Source: SZAS-79 sp963844255 (GTDB lineage Bacteria > Pseudomonadota > Gammaproteobacteria > Burkholderiales > SG8-39). Taken from it: a stretch of DNA of 64,000 bases. The notes beneath the pieces were generated by a model. The model had not been told where the DNA came from. It saw only the letters and a list, made by a program, of their open reading frames with translations, and did not search any database. Numbering within the stretch: the first letter of the stretch is position 1; each line of letters opens with the position of its first letter. The stretch spans positions 1 through 64,000 of the forward strand of contig CAWJNP010000003.1 in the NCBI GenBank assembly GCA_963844255.1, read 5' to 3'. The position numbers and the translations under genes are program-made. Positions 19,694 through 30,796 of the stretch are shown here, piece after piece.

Positions 19694-20913
19694 TTAAAAC
19701 CGTCGCACCAGATCCGGCGTGATCTCGCGCGATGCTGCGGATGCCGAGCAGCGCCAGATCGCGGTGGATCTCCTCCTTGAGCAGGGTGAGCGCGCGCTGC
19801 ACCGCCGGCTTCGCCGCCGGCGACGGCAGCATAGAGCAAGGGCCGGCCGACGAAGACGAACTTGGCGCCGAGCGCCAGCGCCTTGATCACGTCGGTGCCG
19901 CGCCGGATGCCGCCGTCGAGCATCACGGTCATGCCGCCGGCTTCGGCGGCGATCTCGGGCAGCGTGCGCAGCGCCGACACCGTGTAGTCGAGCTGGCGGC
20001 CGGCATGGTTGGAGACCATCACGCCGTCGACGCCGCTCTCGCGCGCGATCCGCGCATCCGCCGGCGAGATCAGGCCCTTGACGACAAGCTTGCCCTTCCA
20101 GCGCTTGCGGATCAGTTCGACATGCTTCCAGGCGAGCTGGTCGCGGTGGCCGATGTTGCGCATCAGGTTCTTGGCCAGCACCGGCGGTCCGCGCTGCGCG
20201 TCCATGTTCTCGAAATGCGGCATGCCGTGATTCATCAGCGTGCGCGCCCAGGTGCCGAGCAGCCAGTGCGGGTGGCTGACGGTGTCCCAGGCGACGCGCG
20301 GCGTGATCGCCAGCGGGACCTGAAAGCCGTTGCGGATATTGTTCTCGCGGTTGGGCGGCACCGGCACATCGGCCGTCACGACAAACGTGTCGTAGCCGGC
20401 GGCGGCGACCCGGTCGACCAGCGGCTCGATGCGCGACGGCTCGCCTGCGAGGTAGGCCTGATACCAGGCATCGGGATTTTCGCGGCGCACATCCTCCAGC
20501 GTGATCAGCGACGAGGCGCTCAGGATCATCGGCAGGTTCATCGCGGCTGCCGCGCGCGTCAGCACGATGTCGCCGCGATAGGCGCACATCGCTGCCGAGC
20601 CCATCGGCGGAATGCCGAACGGCGCCGCATAGGTCTTGCCGAACAGCGTGGTGGTCTGCTCGCGGCCGGAGACGTCGTTCAGCACCCGCGGCACGAAGCC
20701 GTATTCCTCGAAGGCCCGGCGGTTGTCGCGCACCGAGGCGTCGGTCTCCGCGCCGCCCGAGATGTAACCGTAGAGGAATTTCGGCAACCGGCGCCGGGCG
20801 GTCGCTTCGAAATCGTCGAGCGAAAGATAGCGCCGCAGGCTGCGCGGCACCGCGCTCTGCGCGCGGTTCACGGTCGGCGGCGGGCGGGTCGGGTTCGCGG
20901 TCTTATCGTGCAC
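19694..20913 (-). CDS. FMN-dependent alpha-hydroxy-acid oxidase/dehydrogenase
   Basis: About 405 residues. It has the complete FMN-binding TIM barrel: LPKFLYGYISGGAETDASVRDN, FGIPPMGSAAMCAYRGD, LSASSLITLED, WYQAYL, the KGL lysine strand, VSNHAGRQLD with the catalytic His and substrate Arg, and MLDGGIRRGTD phosphate loop. Two frameshifts near 19745 and 19832 separate the last 45 residues (LTLLKEEIHRDLALLGIRSI ... PDLVRRF). It probably oxidises lactate, mandelate or glycolate-type acids, with electrons passed to quinone or oxygen. The substrate and electron acceptor are not readable from the motifs. It gives the full-length reference for the truncated paralogue at 231-933. Confidence 0.88.
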
Positions 20914-21073
20914 GTCGCGCGATCCCTCTGCTGGCGTCCCCGCGGGATTTCCCGGAGGTCTGATGCGATGCCTTAATCATGGAATTTCGGCCTGTCTATC
21001 TGAATTGATTTGTATAGTCTGGAATAGAACAGGTCGCGGTCCGTGTCGCAATCGCCGCGCCGGGAAGGTGTTG

Positions 21074-21166
21074 ATGACCGTTCCCACAGAATCGATCGGC
21101 TTTGTCCCAAGGCTGGTGTTCGATGCCGGAATCGCGCTGGCCGCAGGAAAGGTTACGGGCCGCTGA
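21074..21166 (+). CDS. Possible 30-aa leader peptide overlapping the histidine kinase start
   Basis: ATG 21074 follows GGGAAGGTG. The frame ends in TGATG, sharing one base with the ATG of the kinase gene at 21166, an arrangement typical of translational coupling. The peptide (MTVPTESIGFVPRLVFDAG...) has no recognised similarity. It may be a real leader or just a short open frame. Confidence 0.35.
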   Translation: MTVPTESIGFVPRLVFDAGIALAAGKVTGR

Positions 21167-22332
21167 TGGCAGCCGACAGGGACGATGAGGAAAGCCTGCG
21201 CGCCGCGGCGCTGGAGAGCGCCGAGAGCATCCTGCTGGCCCGGCAACGCACGGAGCGGGAACTCATCGAGTCGAAGCGGGCGCTGGAGCGCAAGACCGAA
21301 GAGTTGACCGAGGTGAACCGGCAGCTTCGCGAAAACGAGGCGCGATACCGCACTGCACTCGCGGCCGGACGCATGGGCACATGGGAAACCGATCTGGTGA
21401 CCAGGACGCGGCTCTGGACCCAGGAGGGAATGGCCCTGTTCGGCATCGATCTTCCCGACGGCCGCGGACATGTCGGCGGCGAGCGGGACGAGTATCGGAC
21501 CGCGCTGCACCCCGATGACCGCCATCTGGTGCAGAAATTCCACGAACTGGCGGACCAGCAGGATTCGTTCACGTCGGAGTACCGGGTGGTGTGGCCCGAT
21601 GGAACGATGCTCTGGCTCAGGGGGCGCGGCCAGGTTGTGGCCCGGGCGCCCGACGGCAAGGCCGAACGGATGGTGAGCATCGTCACCGACGTCACCGAGC
21701 GCAAGGCGGCCGAGGACCATGTCCAGTTTCTGATGCACGAGATTTCGCATCGCTCGAAGAACCTGCTGACCGTGATCCAGTCGATCGCCCGCCGGACCGC
21801 GCGAACCTCCGAGACCATCAAGGAGTTTGAAAGACGGTTCGAACTGCGCCTGCAGGGGCTGGCGGCTTCGCACGACGTTCTCGTCAGCAGGAATTGGCAA
21901 GGAGCCCCGCTTTCCGAACTGGTGCGCCGGCAACTGGCTCCCTTTGCCGAAATACAAAGCTCGCGTTTCGAGATTTCCGGGCCGGATGTTGTGCTGACCG
22001 CGGAAGCCGCGCAGGCGATCGGCCTAGCACTCCACGAACTGGCGACCAACGCGATCAAATACGGCGCGCTGTCGCGGCCGGCGGGCAGGGTCGGAATATC
22101 CTGGGCATTCGCCGCCGATGCGGATGCGGCCCCGCAGCTGTTGCTGGACTGGATCGAGCAAGGCGGCCCGCCTGCGTCACCGCCCACCCGAAAAGGCTTT
22201 GGTCATGTCGTCATCGGCGAAATGGTCGAACGTTCCCTCGACGGCAAGGTAACCATGGATTTCGCGGCTCGCGGGTTGAGCTGGCGCGTCTCGATCCCTG
22301 CGGGCAATCTCGTCAGCGACCCGCAGCCGTAA
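21166..22332 (+). CDS. PAS-domain sensor histidine kinase, HWE type
   Basis: Intact, 388 residues, no membrane helix, so cytoplasmic. An N-terminal coiled coil (about residues 25-60) leads to a PAS domain (YRTALAAGRMGTWETDLV ... RMVSIVTDVTERKAAE, to about residue 185). The phosphoacceptor box is LMHEISHRSKNLLTVIQSIARRTA, with the His at about residue 191, followed by the N box ALHELATNAIKYGALS and the late Gly-rich GFGHVVIGEMVERSLDG. These are the H, N and G boxes of HWE/HisKA_2 kinases common in Rhizobiales. No response regulator is adjacent. The signal is unknown; PAS proteins of this kind may bind flavin or haem. Confidence 0.88.
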   Translation: MAADRDDEESLRAAALESAESILLARQRTERELIESKRALERKTEELTEVNRQLRENEARYRTALAAGRMGTWETDLVTRTRLWTQEGMALFGIDLPDGRGHVGGERDEYRTALHPDDRHLVQKFHELADQQDSFTSEYRVVWPDGTMLWLRGRGQVVARAPDGKAERMVSIVTDVTERKAAEDHVQFLMHEISHRSKNLLTVIQSIARRTARTSETIKEFERRFELRLQGLAASHDVLVSRNWQGAPLSELVRRQLAPFAEIQSSRFEISGPDVVLTAEAAQAIGLALHELATNAIKYGALSRPAGRVGISWAFAADADAAPQLLLDWIEQGGPPASPPTRKGFGHVVIGEMVERSLDGKVTMDFAARGLSWRVSIPAGNLVSDPQP

Positions 22333-22348
22333 GCGGGCGCCGGGCGCG

Positions 22349-23165
22349 CTACCGTCGGGCGGGCCGCCCGCCAAACTTCCGGCTCGCATTCTGCGCCGAC
22401 TCGCTGACATCCCTGAGCATGCGGCGGGTGTCGGACATCCAGGACGCGGAACGCTTGTCGAAGCTCTCGATCAGTTCGCGAAGCGAGATCACGGTAGGCA
22501 ACAGCTCGCCGCCATATTTGTCGCTGCCGAGATTGGCGATGAAGCGATCGGTGCTGACGAGGCCGCGATCGACGCCTGCCAATACCTGATCGGCGGAGTC
22601 GACGATGGCGGTGATGCGATCGCCGTTGCCGGCCAGCGTCGCCGTAAATGTCTCGAAATTCAGCAGCGTATCCTTCACCGCCACTTCATTCTCCGTGATG
22701 ATCTTGTCGACGTTGCGCAGCGCCACCCTGATCTTCTCCTGCACGTCCAGCAGCGCGTCCGGATCGGCGGTCAGCACCGGAACTCCGTCCGTGTCCAGCG
22801 GGACCGGCGGACCGTCGATCGCGCCGCCGGTCAGCGATATCGCCGCCACGCCGGTCAATCCCTGAAACTCAAGTCCCACCTCGGTGTCCTTGCGAACCGG
22901 AGCGGTGCTCGTCGATCCTGGCCAGCGCGACCACCCGGCGCGGGTTGTCCAGCGTCAGCGAGACCACTTCGCCGACCCGGACGCCGTCGAAATTGACGCT
23001 GCCGCCCTTGCGCAGGCCGGATGCGGAACCTTCGAAAATGACCCGCAGCGGTACCTGTCCCTGGAGGCCAGCGAGCTTCCTGGCGCCGAGAAACGCGCCG
23101 AACGACCCGGCGATCAACACCAGGGCCACCGATCCGATCATCAGGCTGCTCGCCCGCGATTTCAT
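22349..23165 (-). CDS. MCE/MlaD-domain protein, orphan
   Basis: About 271 residues. An N-terminal membrane anchor (LMIGSVALVLIAGSFGAFLGA) is followed by the MCE domain (VPLRVIFEGSASGLRKGGSVNFDGVRVGEVVSLTLD ... LTGVAAISLTGG) and a long helical C-terminus that should form the hydrophobic barrel or tunnel. It is anchored in the inner membrane and faces the periplasm. A frameshift near 22910 lies inside the MCE domain. MCE proteins normally sit in an operon with a YrbE-type permease and an ATPase; neither is next to this gene, which lies directly downstream of an EamA transporter. Lipid transport is the family role but cannot be confirmed here. Confidence 0.82.
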
Positions 23166-23262
23166 GTTCCACAATCCAGCTGAAGCAGGCCCAAGAGATA
23201 GCGCAATTGCCGCCGTTCGTCACCGCTTTCCGGGACTGGGCGGCAGAGCCGGCTTCAGCGCT

Positions 23263-24221
23263 TCAACCCGCCGGCGCGGGCTTGCGCGACGCCACGAATA
23301 CGCCGGTCAGCACCAGCGCGAAGCCGATCAGGTGGAACAACTGCGGGTGCTCGCCGAGAAAGACGATGGCCATCGCGGCTCCGAACACCGGGACTTACAT
23401 GGAAGAACGGCGCCGCGCGGTTGGCGCCGATCAGCTGCACGCCGCGATTGAAGCAGAGATACGCCAGCGTCGAGGGAAACACCGCGACGTAGAACAGCGT
23501 CAGCAGGTTCGCGGTGTCGATCTGCATCACCGGCCGCGTCGAGCAGTTCCCAGATCAACAGCGGGATCAGGCACGGCCGCGCCGCAGCCGAAGGTAAAGC
23601 CGACGAACGACAGGCCGTGAATCTGCGGACGCTTCAGCGACAGCACCGAATACAGCCCGAAGATCGCCAGCGCCGGCGATGAAGATGATGTCGCCGCTGT
23701 TGAACTCGATGTTCGTCAGCGTGGTGAGGTCGCCGTGCAGCAGGATCACCAGCACGCCGGCCATCGACAGCGCGATGTCCGCCGGCCTGCGCCAGCGTCA
23801 GCCGGACGCCGAGCAGCAGCAGCGACCATACCGCGACGAACAGCGGCCCGGCCGACTGCAGCAACAGCGTGTTCAGCGCCTGGGTGTGCTCGAGCGCCCA
23901 GTATTGCATGGTGTTGAAGGCGCCGATCCCGGTGATGGACAGCACGACCATGATGCCGAGGCGGCCGCGGATCGCGCCCCAGTCGCGCACCAGATGCTTC
24001 CAGGCGAACGGCAGGATGATGAGAAACGCCAGCGACCAGCGCAGGAACGACAGCGTCACCGGGGCAATATGCCCGGCGGCGAGCCGGCCGACGATGGCGT
24101 TGCCGGCCCAGCACAGCGCGGTGAGGCTGAGCAGCAGATAGGGCTGGTTGGCGAGCCAGTTGAGGGGCGAGGCGGCGCCCGAAGCGCGGTCGGAAGCAGA
24201 CATTCTCTGGGCTCGGTTCAT
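23263..24221 (-). CDS. EamA-family (drug/metabolite superfamily) transporter, copy 2
   Basis: About 316 residues, ten predicted membrane helices. Key segments are WLANQPYLLLSLTALCWAGNAIVGR, APVTLSFLRWSLAFLIILPFAWKHL and YWALEHTQALNTLLLQSAGPLFVAVWS. ATG 24221 or 24203. It ends GVFVASRKPAPAG. Frameshifts near 23785, 23680, 23575, 23540 and 23395. It is a close relative of the gene at 18079-19018 in the same orientation. It lies about 100 bases upstream of the orphan MCE gene and may share a transcript with it. Confidence 0.85.
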
Positions 24222-24478
24222 GGCGCCGGACCCCGCCCGGCGCGGAGCCGGGCCGGAATGGTGGCCCGGCATGCCTCACAGACACGGATTTCGGCCGACT
24301 TCAATGGCGCGCGATGCATCTCGACCATGCGCCGGGCAGGTCATGGCAGGTCCACCGGAATGCCGGGGAATTCTGCGGCGACGCCTGGCCTCAATTTTTT
24401 TCCGCCGGCTCTTGAACTCGACTTGCGCTTTTCTAAGTCGATTGGCGTCCCGAAACGAAAGGAGTCGAGGAGGACGAC

Positions 24479-24808
24479 ATGACCAATGCAGACCGCAGCT
24501 TTGATGAAACGGTGTACGACCTGAACACCATCCTGCATCCCGGTTCGGTTTTCGATCATCCCCGGGATGTGCTGTCCGACGCCACGCTGTCGCGGGCCGA
24601 AAAGCGGGCCATTCTGGCCTCCTGGGCATCCGACGCCGCGGCGGTGACGTCATGCCCCTCGTTGCGCGCGATTCCCGGAACCAGGCGGGCGGTTTCGATC
24701 GATGAAATTCTCGAGGCGTTGTCCAGCCTCGACCATCCGCCGAGGAATCCGCCGGGAGGAAAGCCCGCCCGGCTGAAATCCGCCGAGCGGACATCGCTCG
24801 CGGCCTGA
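24479..24808 (+). CDS. Conserved hypothetical protein, 109 aa
   Basis: Intact, with an excellent ribosome site (GAGGAGG). The centre reads FDHPRDVLSDATLSRAEKRAILASWASDA, which I recall as a recurring short motif in Rhizobiales proteins of unknown function. A Pro-rich linker and basic tail follow. No membrane helix or signal peptide; probably cytoplasmic. It stands alone and is convergent with ybaK. Confidence 0.7.
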   Translation: MTNADRSFDETVYDLNTILHPGSVFDHPRDVLSDATLSRAEKRAILASWASDAAAVTSCPSLRAIPGTRRAVSIDEILEALSSLDHPPRNPPGGKPARLKSAERTSLAA

Positions 24809-24894
24809 CCGGTCGCGAACGCGCATCAACCGGCGGCGCGATGGGCCCCGTCGCATGGCGGAGCAGCGCCGCCGGATCGCGTCCTCGGCGCGAT

Positions 24895-25369
24895 TTAGAC
24901 CGTCAGCGCATGCGCGACGGCGCCGGCAGCGAGCGCGGCGTCATTGGGATCGATTTCGATCTGCAATCCGCGCTGTCCGCCATTGACGAACACGGTCAGG
25001 TGGCTGAGCGCCGCCAGTTCGATCGCCACCGGTACGCGCTTCTTCTGCCCGAACGGACTGATGCCGCCGACATGATAGCCGGTCAGCCGCTCGGCATCGG
25101 CCGGGCGCATCATGTTCGCCGCCTTGCCGTCGAATGCCGAAGCCAGCTTCTTCATGCTGACTTCGCAATCCGACGGCACGATCACGCAGACCGGCTTGCC
25201 GTCGACCTCGGCCATCAGGGTTTTCAGCATGCGGTCCGGTTCGACGCCAAGCGCCTCGGCGGCCTGCAGACCGATATTGTCGGCGCCGGAATCGTAGACG
25301 TAAGTGTGCAGCTTGAAGGCGCAGCCGAACTTTCTGCAGCGCAAGGGTCGCGGGCGTGGTCTTCGACAT
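24895..25369 (-). CDS. ybaK: Cys-tRNA(Pro) deacylase, YbaK type
   Basis: About 157 residues. It hydrolyses mischarged Cys-tRNA(Pro), or related mischarged tRNAs, in the cytoplasm. It begins MSKTTPATLALQK, and has the YbaK core: YVYDSGADNIGLQAAEALGVEPDRMLKTLMAEVDGKPVCVIVPSDCEVSMKKLA, with the conserved Lys of KTL, then HVGGISPFGQKKRVPV. One indel near 25335 shifts the first 17 codons. The family assignment is firm; the exact tRNA specificity is inferred from family members. Confidence 0.88.
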
Positions 25370-25585
25370 CTGCCATGGCTCCCTCGTCGCGTATCGCCGG
25401 AGTTCTGATAGCAAATTCCCGGGCTGGCCGTCACGGCCGTCAGGATCATTTTCACCCGGACGCCTCGATATCGCCGGGCCAGCGCCCCCTCCGACGCCGT
25501 CGATCGCGATGGCCAATTGACTCACGTCAATGTCCGGCCCTGACAGCCCGATATCATTCATGTGCATTCTCGAAAGGATCGCATC

Positions 25586-25795
25586 ATGAGCAATGTTGGA
25601 TCGGTCGATCGGATCGTACGGATCGTCGCGGGGCTGGTGCTGATCGCATTCGCGATCCCCATCGGCTTCCCGCAAACCGGCTGGAACTGGGTCGGCTGGA
25701 TCGGCGTGGTGCCGCTCGCGACCGCCGTCTTTGGTTTTTGCCCGGCCTATGCGCTGTTCGGAATGTCCACCTGTTCCCCCAAACAGCAGAGCTGA
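25586..25795 (+). CDS. DUF2892 inner-membrane protein (YgaP-like C-terminal type)
   Basis: Intact, 69 residues. MSNVGSVDRIVRIVAGLVLIAFAI opens the typical DUF2892 fold of two membrane helices separated by a short loop (GWNWVGWIGVVPLATAVFGFCPAYALFG) and ends with a CSP motif. Similar domains are fused to rhodanese in YgaP and occur alone near sulfur or thiol metabolism genes. A hairpin follows 55 bases after the stop. Confidence 0.85.
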   Translation: MSNVGSVDRIVRIVAGLVLIAFAIPIGFPQTGWNWVGWIGVVPLATAVFGFCPAYALFGMSTCSPKQQS

Positions 25796-26204
25796 CCGGG
25801 CGTATTCAGGCTCCGTCTCCGCGGCCGGGTTGAATTATCCAAGCGGCGCGGCCGCCGCATGAGGCGGCCGTGGCCAACGGCGTGCGGTAGCTGCAGCGAT
25901 GGCTGCGGCGTCGTGGCGTTTTTTGTGTTGCTTTAGCCAGGCAAACACTCCGCCGGCCATGGCCTTGCCTTGGCGCTGCCACAAATTTTCAGGGGATATC
26001 AATGGGTTGGAGAGCTTCCAACCCCCTCTTGAGCCCCCCTTCTTGCTTGCGTCGATAGCCCGCTTCCTTTATCCGATTGTCTGCCTCGCATGCGAGCGGC
26101 CCCGGCCGTGATTTTGGGCTGGGCGCATGATCCGGAACAGCGGGGACCCTTTTTCCGAACCGGTCATTCTCGTTGGAAGCTATTGCAGAGGGAAATCTTG
26201 CGAA
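25796..26204. other. Intergenic region with two hairpins, no gene seen
   Basis: The 409-base gap between the DUF2892 gene and purA has GGCCGCC / GGCGGCC at 25850-25869 and GGGTTGGA / TCCAACCC at 26004-26024, both possible terminators. Short open frames here lack ribosome sites and look random. The purA promoter should lie in the last 150 bases; no riboswitch consensus is recognised. Confidence 0.5.
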
Positions 26205-27503
<1,299 letters not shown>

Positions 27504-27540
27504 CGAGATATTACCGGAAGGCCTGCAATGTTGAGACGAT

Positions 27541-29153
27541 ATGGCTGATTACTACCCGCTGATCGCCCGCGCCATTGCCGGACTGGACCCCAGTGCTCCC
27601 GGCGAGAGCCGCCGTGCGTTGTATGAGCGGGCGCGCGCCGCGCTGATCGCGCAGTTGCGCAGCGTGCAGCCCCCCCTGAGCGAATCCGAAATCACCCGCG
27701 AGCGGCTGTCGCTGGAAGAGGCCGTGCGCAAGGTCGAATCCGAAGCCGCGCAGCGGGCCCGCGATGCCTCGCGCGGCGGCGCCCGCGCCGGCGATTCATT
27801 CCGCGCCACCACCCGGCCCGCGGCGCGGCCGGGCGAACCGGCGCCGCCGCCGGATACGCCGCCCGCGGCTGCGCCGCCGCGTCCGCGCGCCCCGGCTCCG
27901 CCTGCACCGCCGCCGGCGCGCAACGAACGTCCGCCGCTCGGCCAGGACGACCGTTCGCCGCGCAATCTTCGTCCGGAGGCTCCTCCGCCTTCGCCGCGTC
28001 CGCAGCCGCCGCAGGTCCCGATGCAGGATCCGCAGCTGCCGCCGACCCGCGAACGCACCGGCGCGCCGCGCCGCGGTTCCGACAACAATGTGCCGCAGGC
28101 CGATGCGCGGCTTCCGCGACATCGCCGCCGACGCCGACGATCTCGGCCGCGCCGCCGCGCAGGCCACCCGCTCGGCGCGCAAGACCTACGCCAACGTGCC
28201 GTCGCCCTCGCCGGAATTCGACCGGCTCGAACCGAGCATGGAGAACCGCGGCGCCGAATTCCGACGCGCCGCCCTATTCGTATGACGAATCCGTCGAGGA
28301 GGCCGAGCGCTACGCCGCCGCGGCGCAGCCGCCGCAGCGACCGCGGCTGACGCAGGATCGCGAAAGCGAGGCGAAGAAGCGCGTCCGCTCGGGCGCGGTG
28401 TTTCCGTTCAAGAGCGCGATCGCGATCGGCGTGGTGCTCATCCTGGTCGGCGCCGGCATCCTGTGGGGCAAGTCGGTGGTGACGGCGGTCAGCGGCCTGT
28501 TCAAGTCGTCATCGACGGTGGTGGAAGCGCCGAAGGATCCGGGGACGCCGGCGACCAAGCCGAAGATTCCCGATCGCGTCGGCCAGCCGTCGTCGACCGA
28601 CCAGCTCGCCCCGGTGGCGCAGCGCGTGGTGCTGTATGACGAGGATCCCTCCGATCCCAAGGGCAAGCAATATGTCGGCTCGGTGATCTGGCGCACCGAA
28701 CAGATCAAGGCCTCCGCCGGCCAGAAGGCCGATATCGCCGTGCGCGCCGACATCGAGATCCCCGACCGCAAGTTCAAGATGACGATGTCGTTCCGCCGCA
28801 ACACCGACACCTCGCTGCCGGCCAGCCACACCGCGGAGCTGACCTTCATCCTGCCGCAGGATTTCACCGGCGGCGGCGTCGGCAACGTGCCGGGCATCCT
28901 GATGAAATCCAACGAGCAGGCGCGCGGCACGCCGCTGTCGGCGCTCGCGGTCAAGGTCACCGACGGCTTCTTCCTGGTCGGCCTGTCGAACGTCGAGTCC
29001 GAGCGCTCGCGCAACCTGCAGCTCCTGAAGGAGCGTTCCTGGTTCGACGTCCCGCTGGTCTACGTCAACCAGCGCCGCGCCATCATCGCCATCGAAAAGG
29101 GCGCGCCGGGCGAGCGCGCCTTCAACGAGGCGTTCGCGGCGTGGGGCGAGTAG
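27541..29153 (+). CDS. Proline-rich single-pass membrane protein, unknown function
   Basis: About 536 residues. The N-terminal helical segment ADYYPLIARAIAGLDPSAPGESRRALYERARAALIAQLR is followed by coiled coil, a Pro/Ala/Arg-rich disordered stretch (about residues 75-185), one membrane helix (AIAIGVVLILVGAGILWG, near residue 300), and a globular extracytoplasmic part with VVLYDEDPSDPKGKQYVGSVIWRTE and LIDE-like beta strands ending FNEAFAAWGE. Indels near 28110 and 28262. I recall such proteins as conserved in Bradyrhizobium next to purA, but no function is known to me. Its topology suggests a cytoplasmic sensor-like N-terminus and periplasmic C-domain. Confidence 0.75.
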
Positions 29154-29367
29154 CCCCGCGTTTGACGTAGAGAAGCGTTCCTCGTCGTCCCTGCGAACGC
29201 AGTCACCCATACGCCGTGCGGCCTGTTGCGTAGCCTGGATGGCGCCAACGGTCGGCGCAGACGCCGGCCGCTGGCGCAATCCGGGAGAGCGGATCAGGAC
29301 GGCCCGAATTTCGCAAACGCTCCATCCGGACCTTCTGTTGCCGCAGGTGGCCGCCTCGCCACAACTC
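29154..29367. other. Intergenic stretch with degenerate repeat sequence
   Basis: Contains phrases such as TCGTCCCTGCGAACGCAG and GTAGCCTGGATGGCGC...GCGCAATCCGGGA that resemble dispersed intergenic repeats of Bradyrhizobium-type genomes. No frame with a credible start was found on either strand. Confidence 0.45.
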
Positions 29368-29468
29368 GTCATCCTCCGCGAAGGCGGAGGACCCAGTACG
29401 CCGCGGCCTATCGATTCCATCACTGCCGTCTCCGGGATACTGGATCACCCGCCTTCGCGGGTGATGAC
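29368..29468. repeat. REP-like inverted repeat pair
   Basis: GTCATCCTCCGCGAAGGCGG at 29368 and the inverse of the same unit, CCGCCTTCGCGGGTGATGAC, ending at 29468 form a pair of about 34-base near-identical arms around a 32-base spacer. Each arm also contains its own small hairpin (CCGCGAAGGCGG type). This is a short dispersed palindrome of the REP kind, common in Rhizobiales. Confidence 0.75.
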
Positions 29469-29514
29469 AATCGAGGCTGCGTCAACAAACGTGACTTGAC
29501 GTTCCCGCGGCGTG

Positions 29515-29990
29515 GATAGCGCCCGGGCTTTGCGTCGAGTGCCGCCCTCGAAAGAAGAGGGCGCAGGGAAGACCGGGTGCGCGCTGCACCCGCGGTCCCG
29601 TGTGCCATTGGTAGTGGGTAGAAACGCACACGAGCATACAGGTTCAGCGGAGGCAATCCGGCCTTCCCTGCGCAGTGGCTTTACGGCTTACTCCGCGCTC
29701 GCCCCGGTGACCGGGCTTTGTTGCCACCGTCGCCCGCGCTCCGTAGCTGCGAACTTGACACCAGCGTCGGGGTGCCAGGCCCACACGGCTTCACCGTCCG
29801 CTCGAGTCACGCTCGTCAGTCGCAACTCTTGCGTCCACCGCATCCCACCGCGCGTTCGTGACGATCGCGATACGCCCCTCTCATCGGGTGAGACAGGCGA
29901 ATTGCTAAAGCTGATTTGCCCGACGTGTTAAGCGAAATATTTTTGATTCCGGCGCTTGACTTGTGATTTCTGAAAATCAGAAGTGATTTG
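29515..29990. repeat. Bradyrhizobium-type dispersed intergenic repeat block
   Basis: The stretch from GGATAGCGCCCGGGCTTTGC through AGAAGAGGGCGCAGGGAAGA to GCGAATTGCTAAAGCTGATT and GAAAATCAGAAGTGATTTGC reads like a repeat I recall as recurring many times in Bradyrhizobium and Rhodopseudomonas chromosomes. Frames within it (for example 29512-29931) are open by chance, lack ribosome sites and have no domain. A partial duplication of the GATTTGCCCG(A/T)CG unit occurs at its right end. It is probably a non-coding element; its mobility mechanism is unknown to me. Confidence 0.6.
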
Positions 29991-30299
29991 CCCGTCGGGT
30001 GCTTGTGTCGACCATCAATCCACATCTTCGCTGCTCACGAGATGAAGGTGCCCGGCGCGAAACACGGTTCTGTCGAGAGACCGAATTGGAACACGCAAAT
30101 CGGCATCGACATGCCGTCGAGGTAAATTCATGAAACTGACGCGCAACACCTGCACTGAAGGACGTGCCGTGCGTGCGCTCAATCACGAAATCAACAAATA
30201 GTATATTCTTCCTTTGTTCCTCTCGGGCGCGATTGCGCGCAAACCTGTTCTGAACGCGTACGAAACTGCTATGCTGTCCAAAAGCCACGAAAGCATCTC

Positions 30300-30740
30300 A
30301 TGAAACGCTATCTGATCTTCGCCGCCATCGGCCCCTTCCTCGGCGGCTTCCTGCTGCTGTTCGCGACCACCTACACGTCGGGCTACTGGAGCCAGACCAG
30401 CCTCGGCGAGGTCGCCAAGCTTTTCCTGGTGTTCGGCAAGACGCTGCAGTTCGCCTATCTGTTCGGCATCGTGCCGGCGCTGATGATGGCCGCGATCGAC
30501 GATATTCTGCTCCACGTCAAAAGGATCGGCTGGGTGGTGCGGATGCTGATCGTCGGCGCGCTGGCCTTTGCCGCGTCGGAATTGATCTATGGCGGCCAGA
30601 GATCCGATACAGGCGTCGTCCAGTTCATTCTCTACGGCCTGCCGGGCCTGGTCCCCGCGATGGTGGCGTCCTGGCTGGCGCATCGATACGCCGAGCCGCC
30701 ACCGGAGCCCGCCGCGCAAAACGGGGCAGGCGCCGGCTGA
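30300..30740 (+). CDS. Small integral membrane protein, DUF5413-like
   Basis: Intact, 146 residues. Four hydrophobic segments are visible: IFAAIGPFLGGFLLLFATTY, LQFAYLFGIVPALMMAAID, GWVVRMLIVGALAFAASEL and VVQFILYGLPGLVPAMVASWL. The short tail is Pro/Ala-rich. ATG 30300 follows a weak ribosome site (AAAGCATCTC). I believe it belongs to a DUF5413-type family known mainly from Rhizobiales; role unknown. It follows the repeat block and is not obviously in an operon. Confidence 0.7.
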   Translation: MKRYLIFAAIGPFLGGFLLLFATTYTSGYWSQTSLGEVAKLFLVFGKTLQFAYLFGIVPALMMAAIDDILLHVKRIGWVVRMLIVGALAFAASELIYGGQRSDTGVVQFILYGLPGLVPAMVASWLAHRYAEPPPEPAAQNGAGAG

Positions 30741-30796
30741 AAGCGCGACCGTGTGACGCAACTTGTCGCGTGCCGGCGCGTTACCATCTGATGCCC

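Noticed and set aside
19732..20976. A 414-codon plus-strand frame opposite the FMN oxidase gene
   Set aside because: Antisense shadow; the minus strand has all catalytic motifs of the oxidase.
29512..29931. A 139-codon plus-strand frame within the repeat block
   Set aside because: It lies in the repetitive element, lacks a ribosome site and has no recognisable domain.
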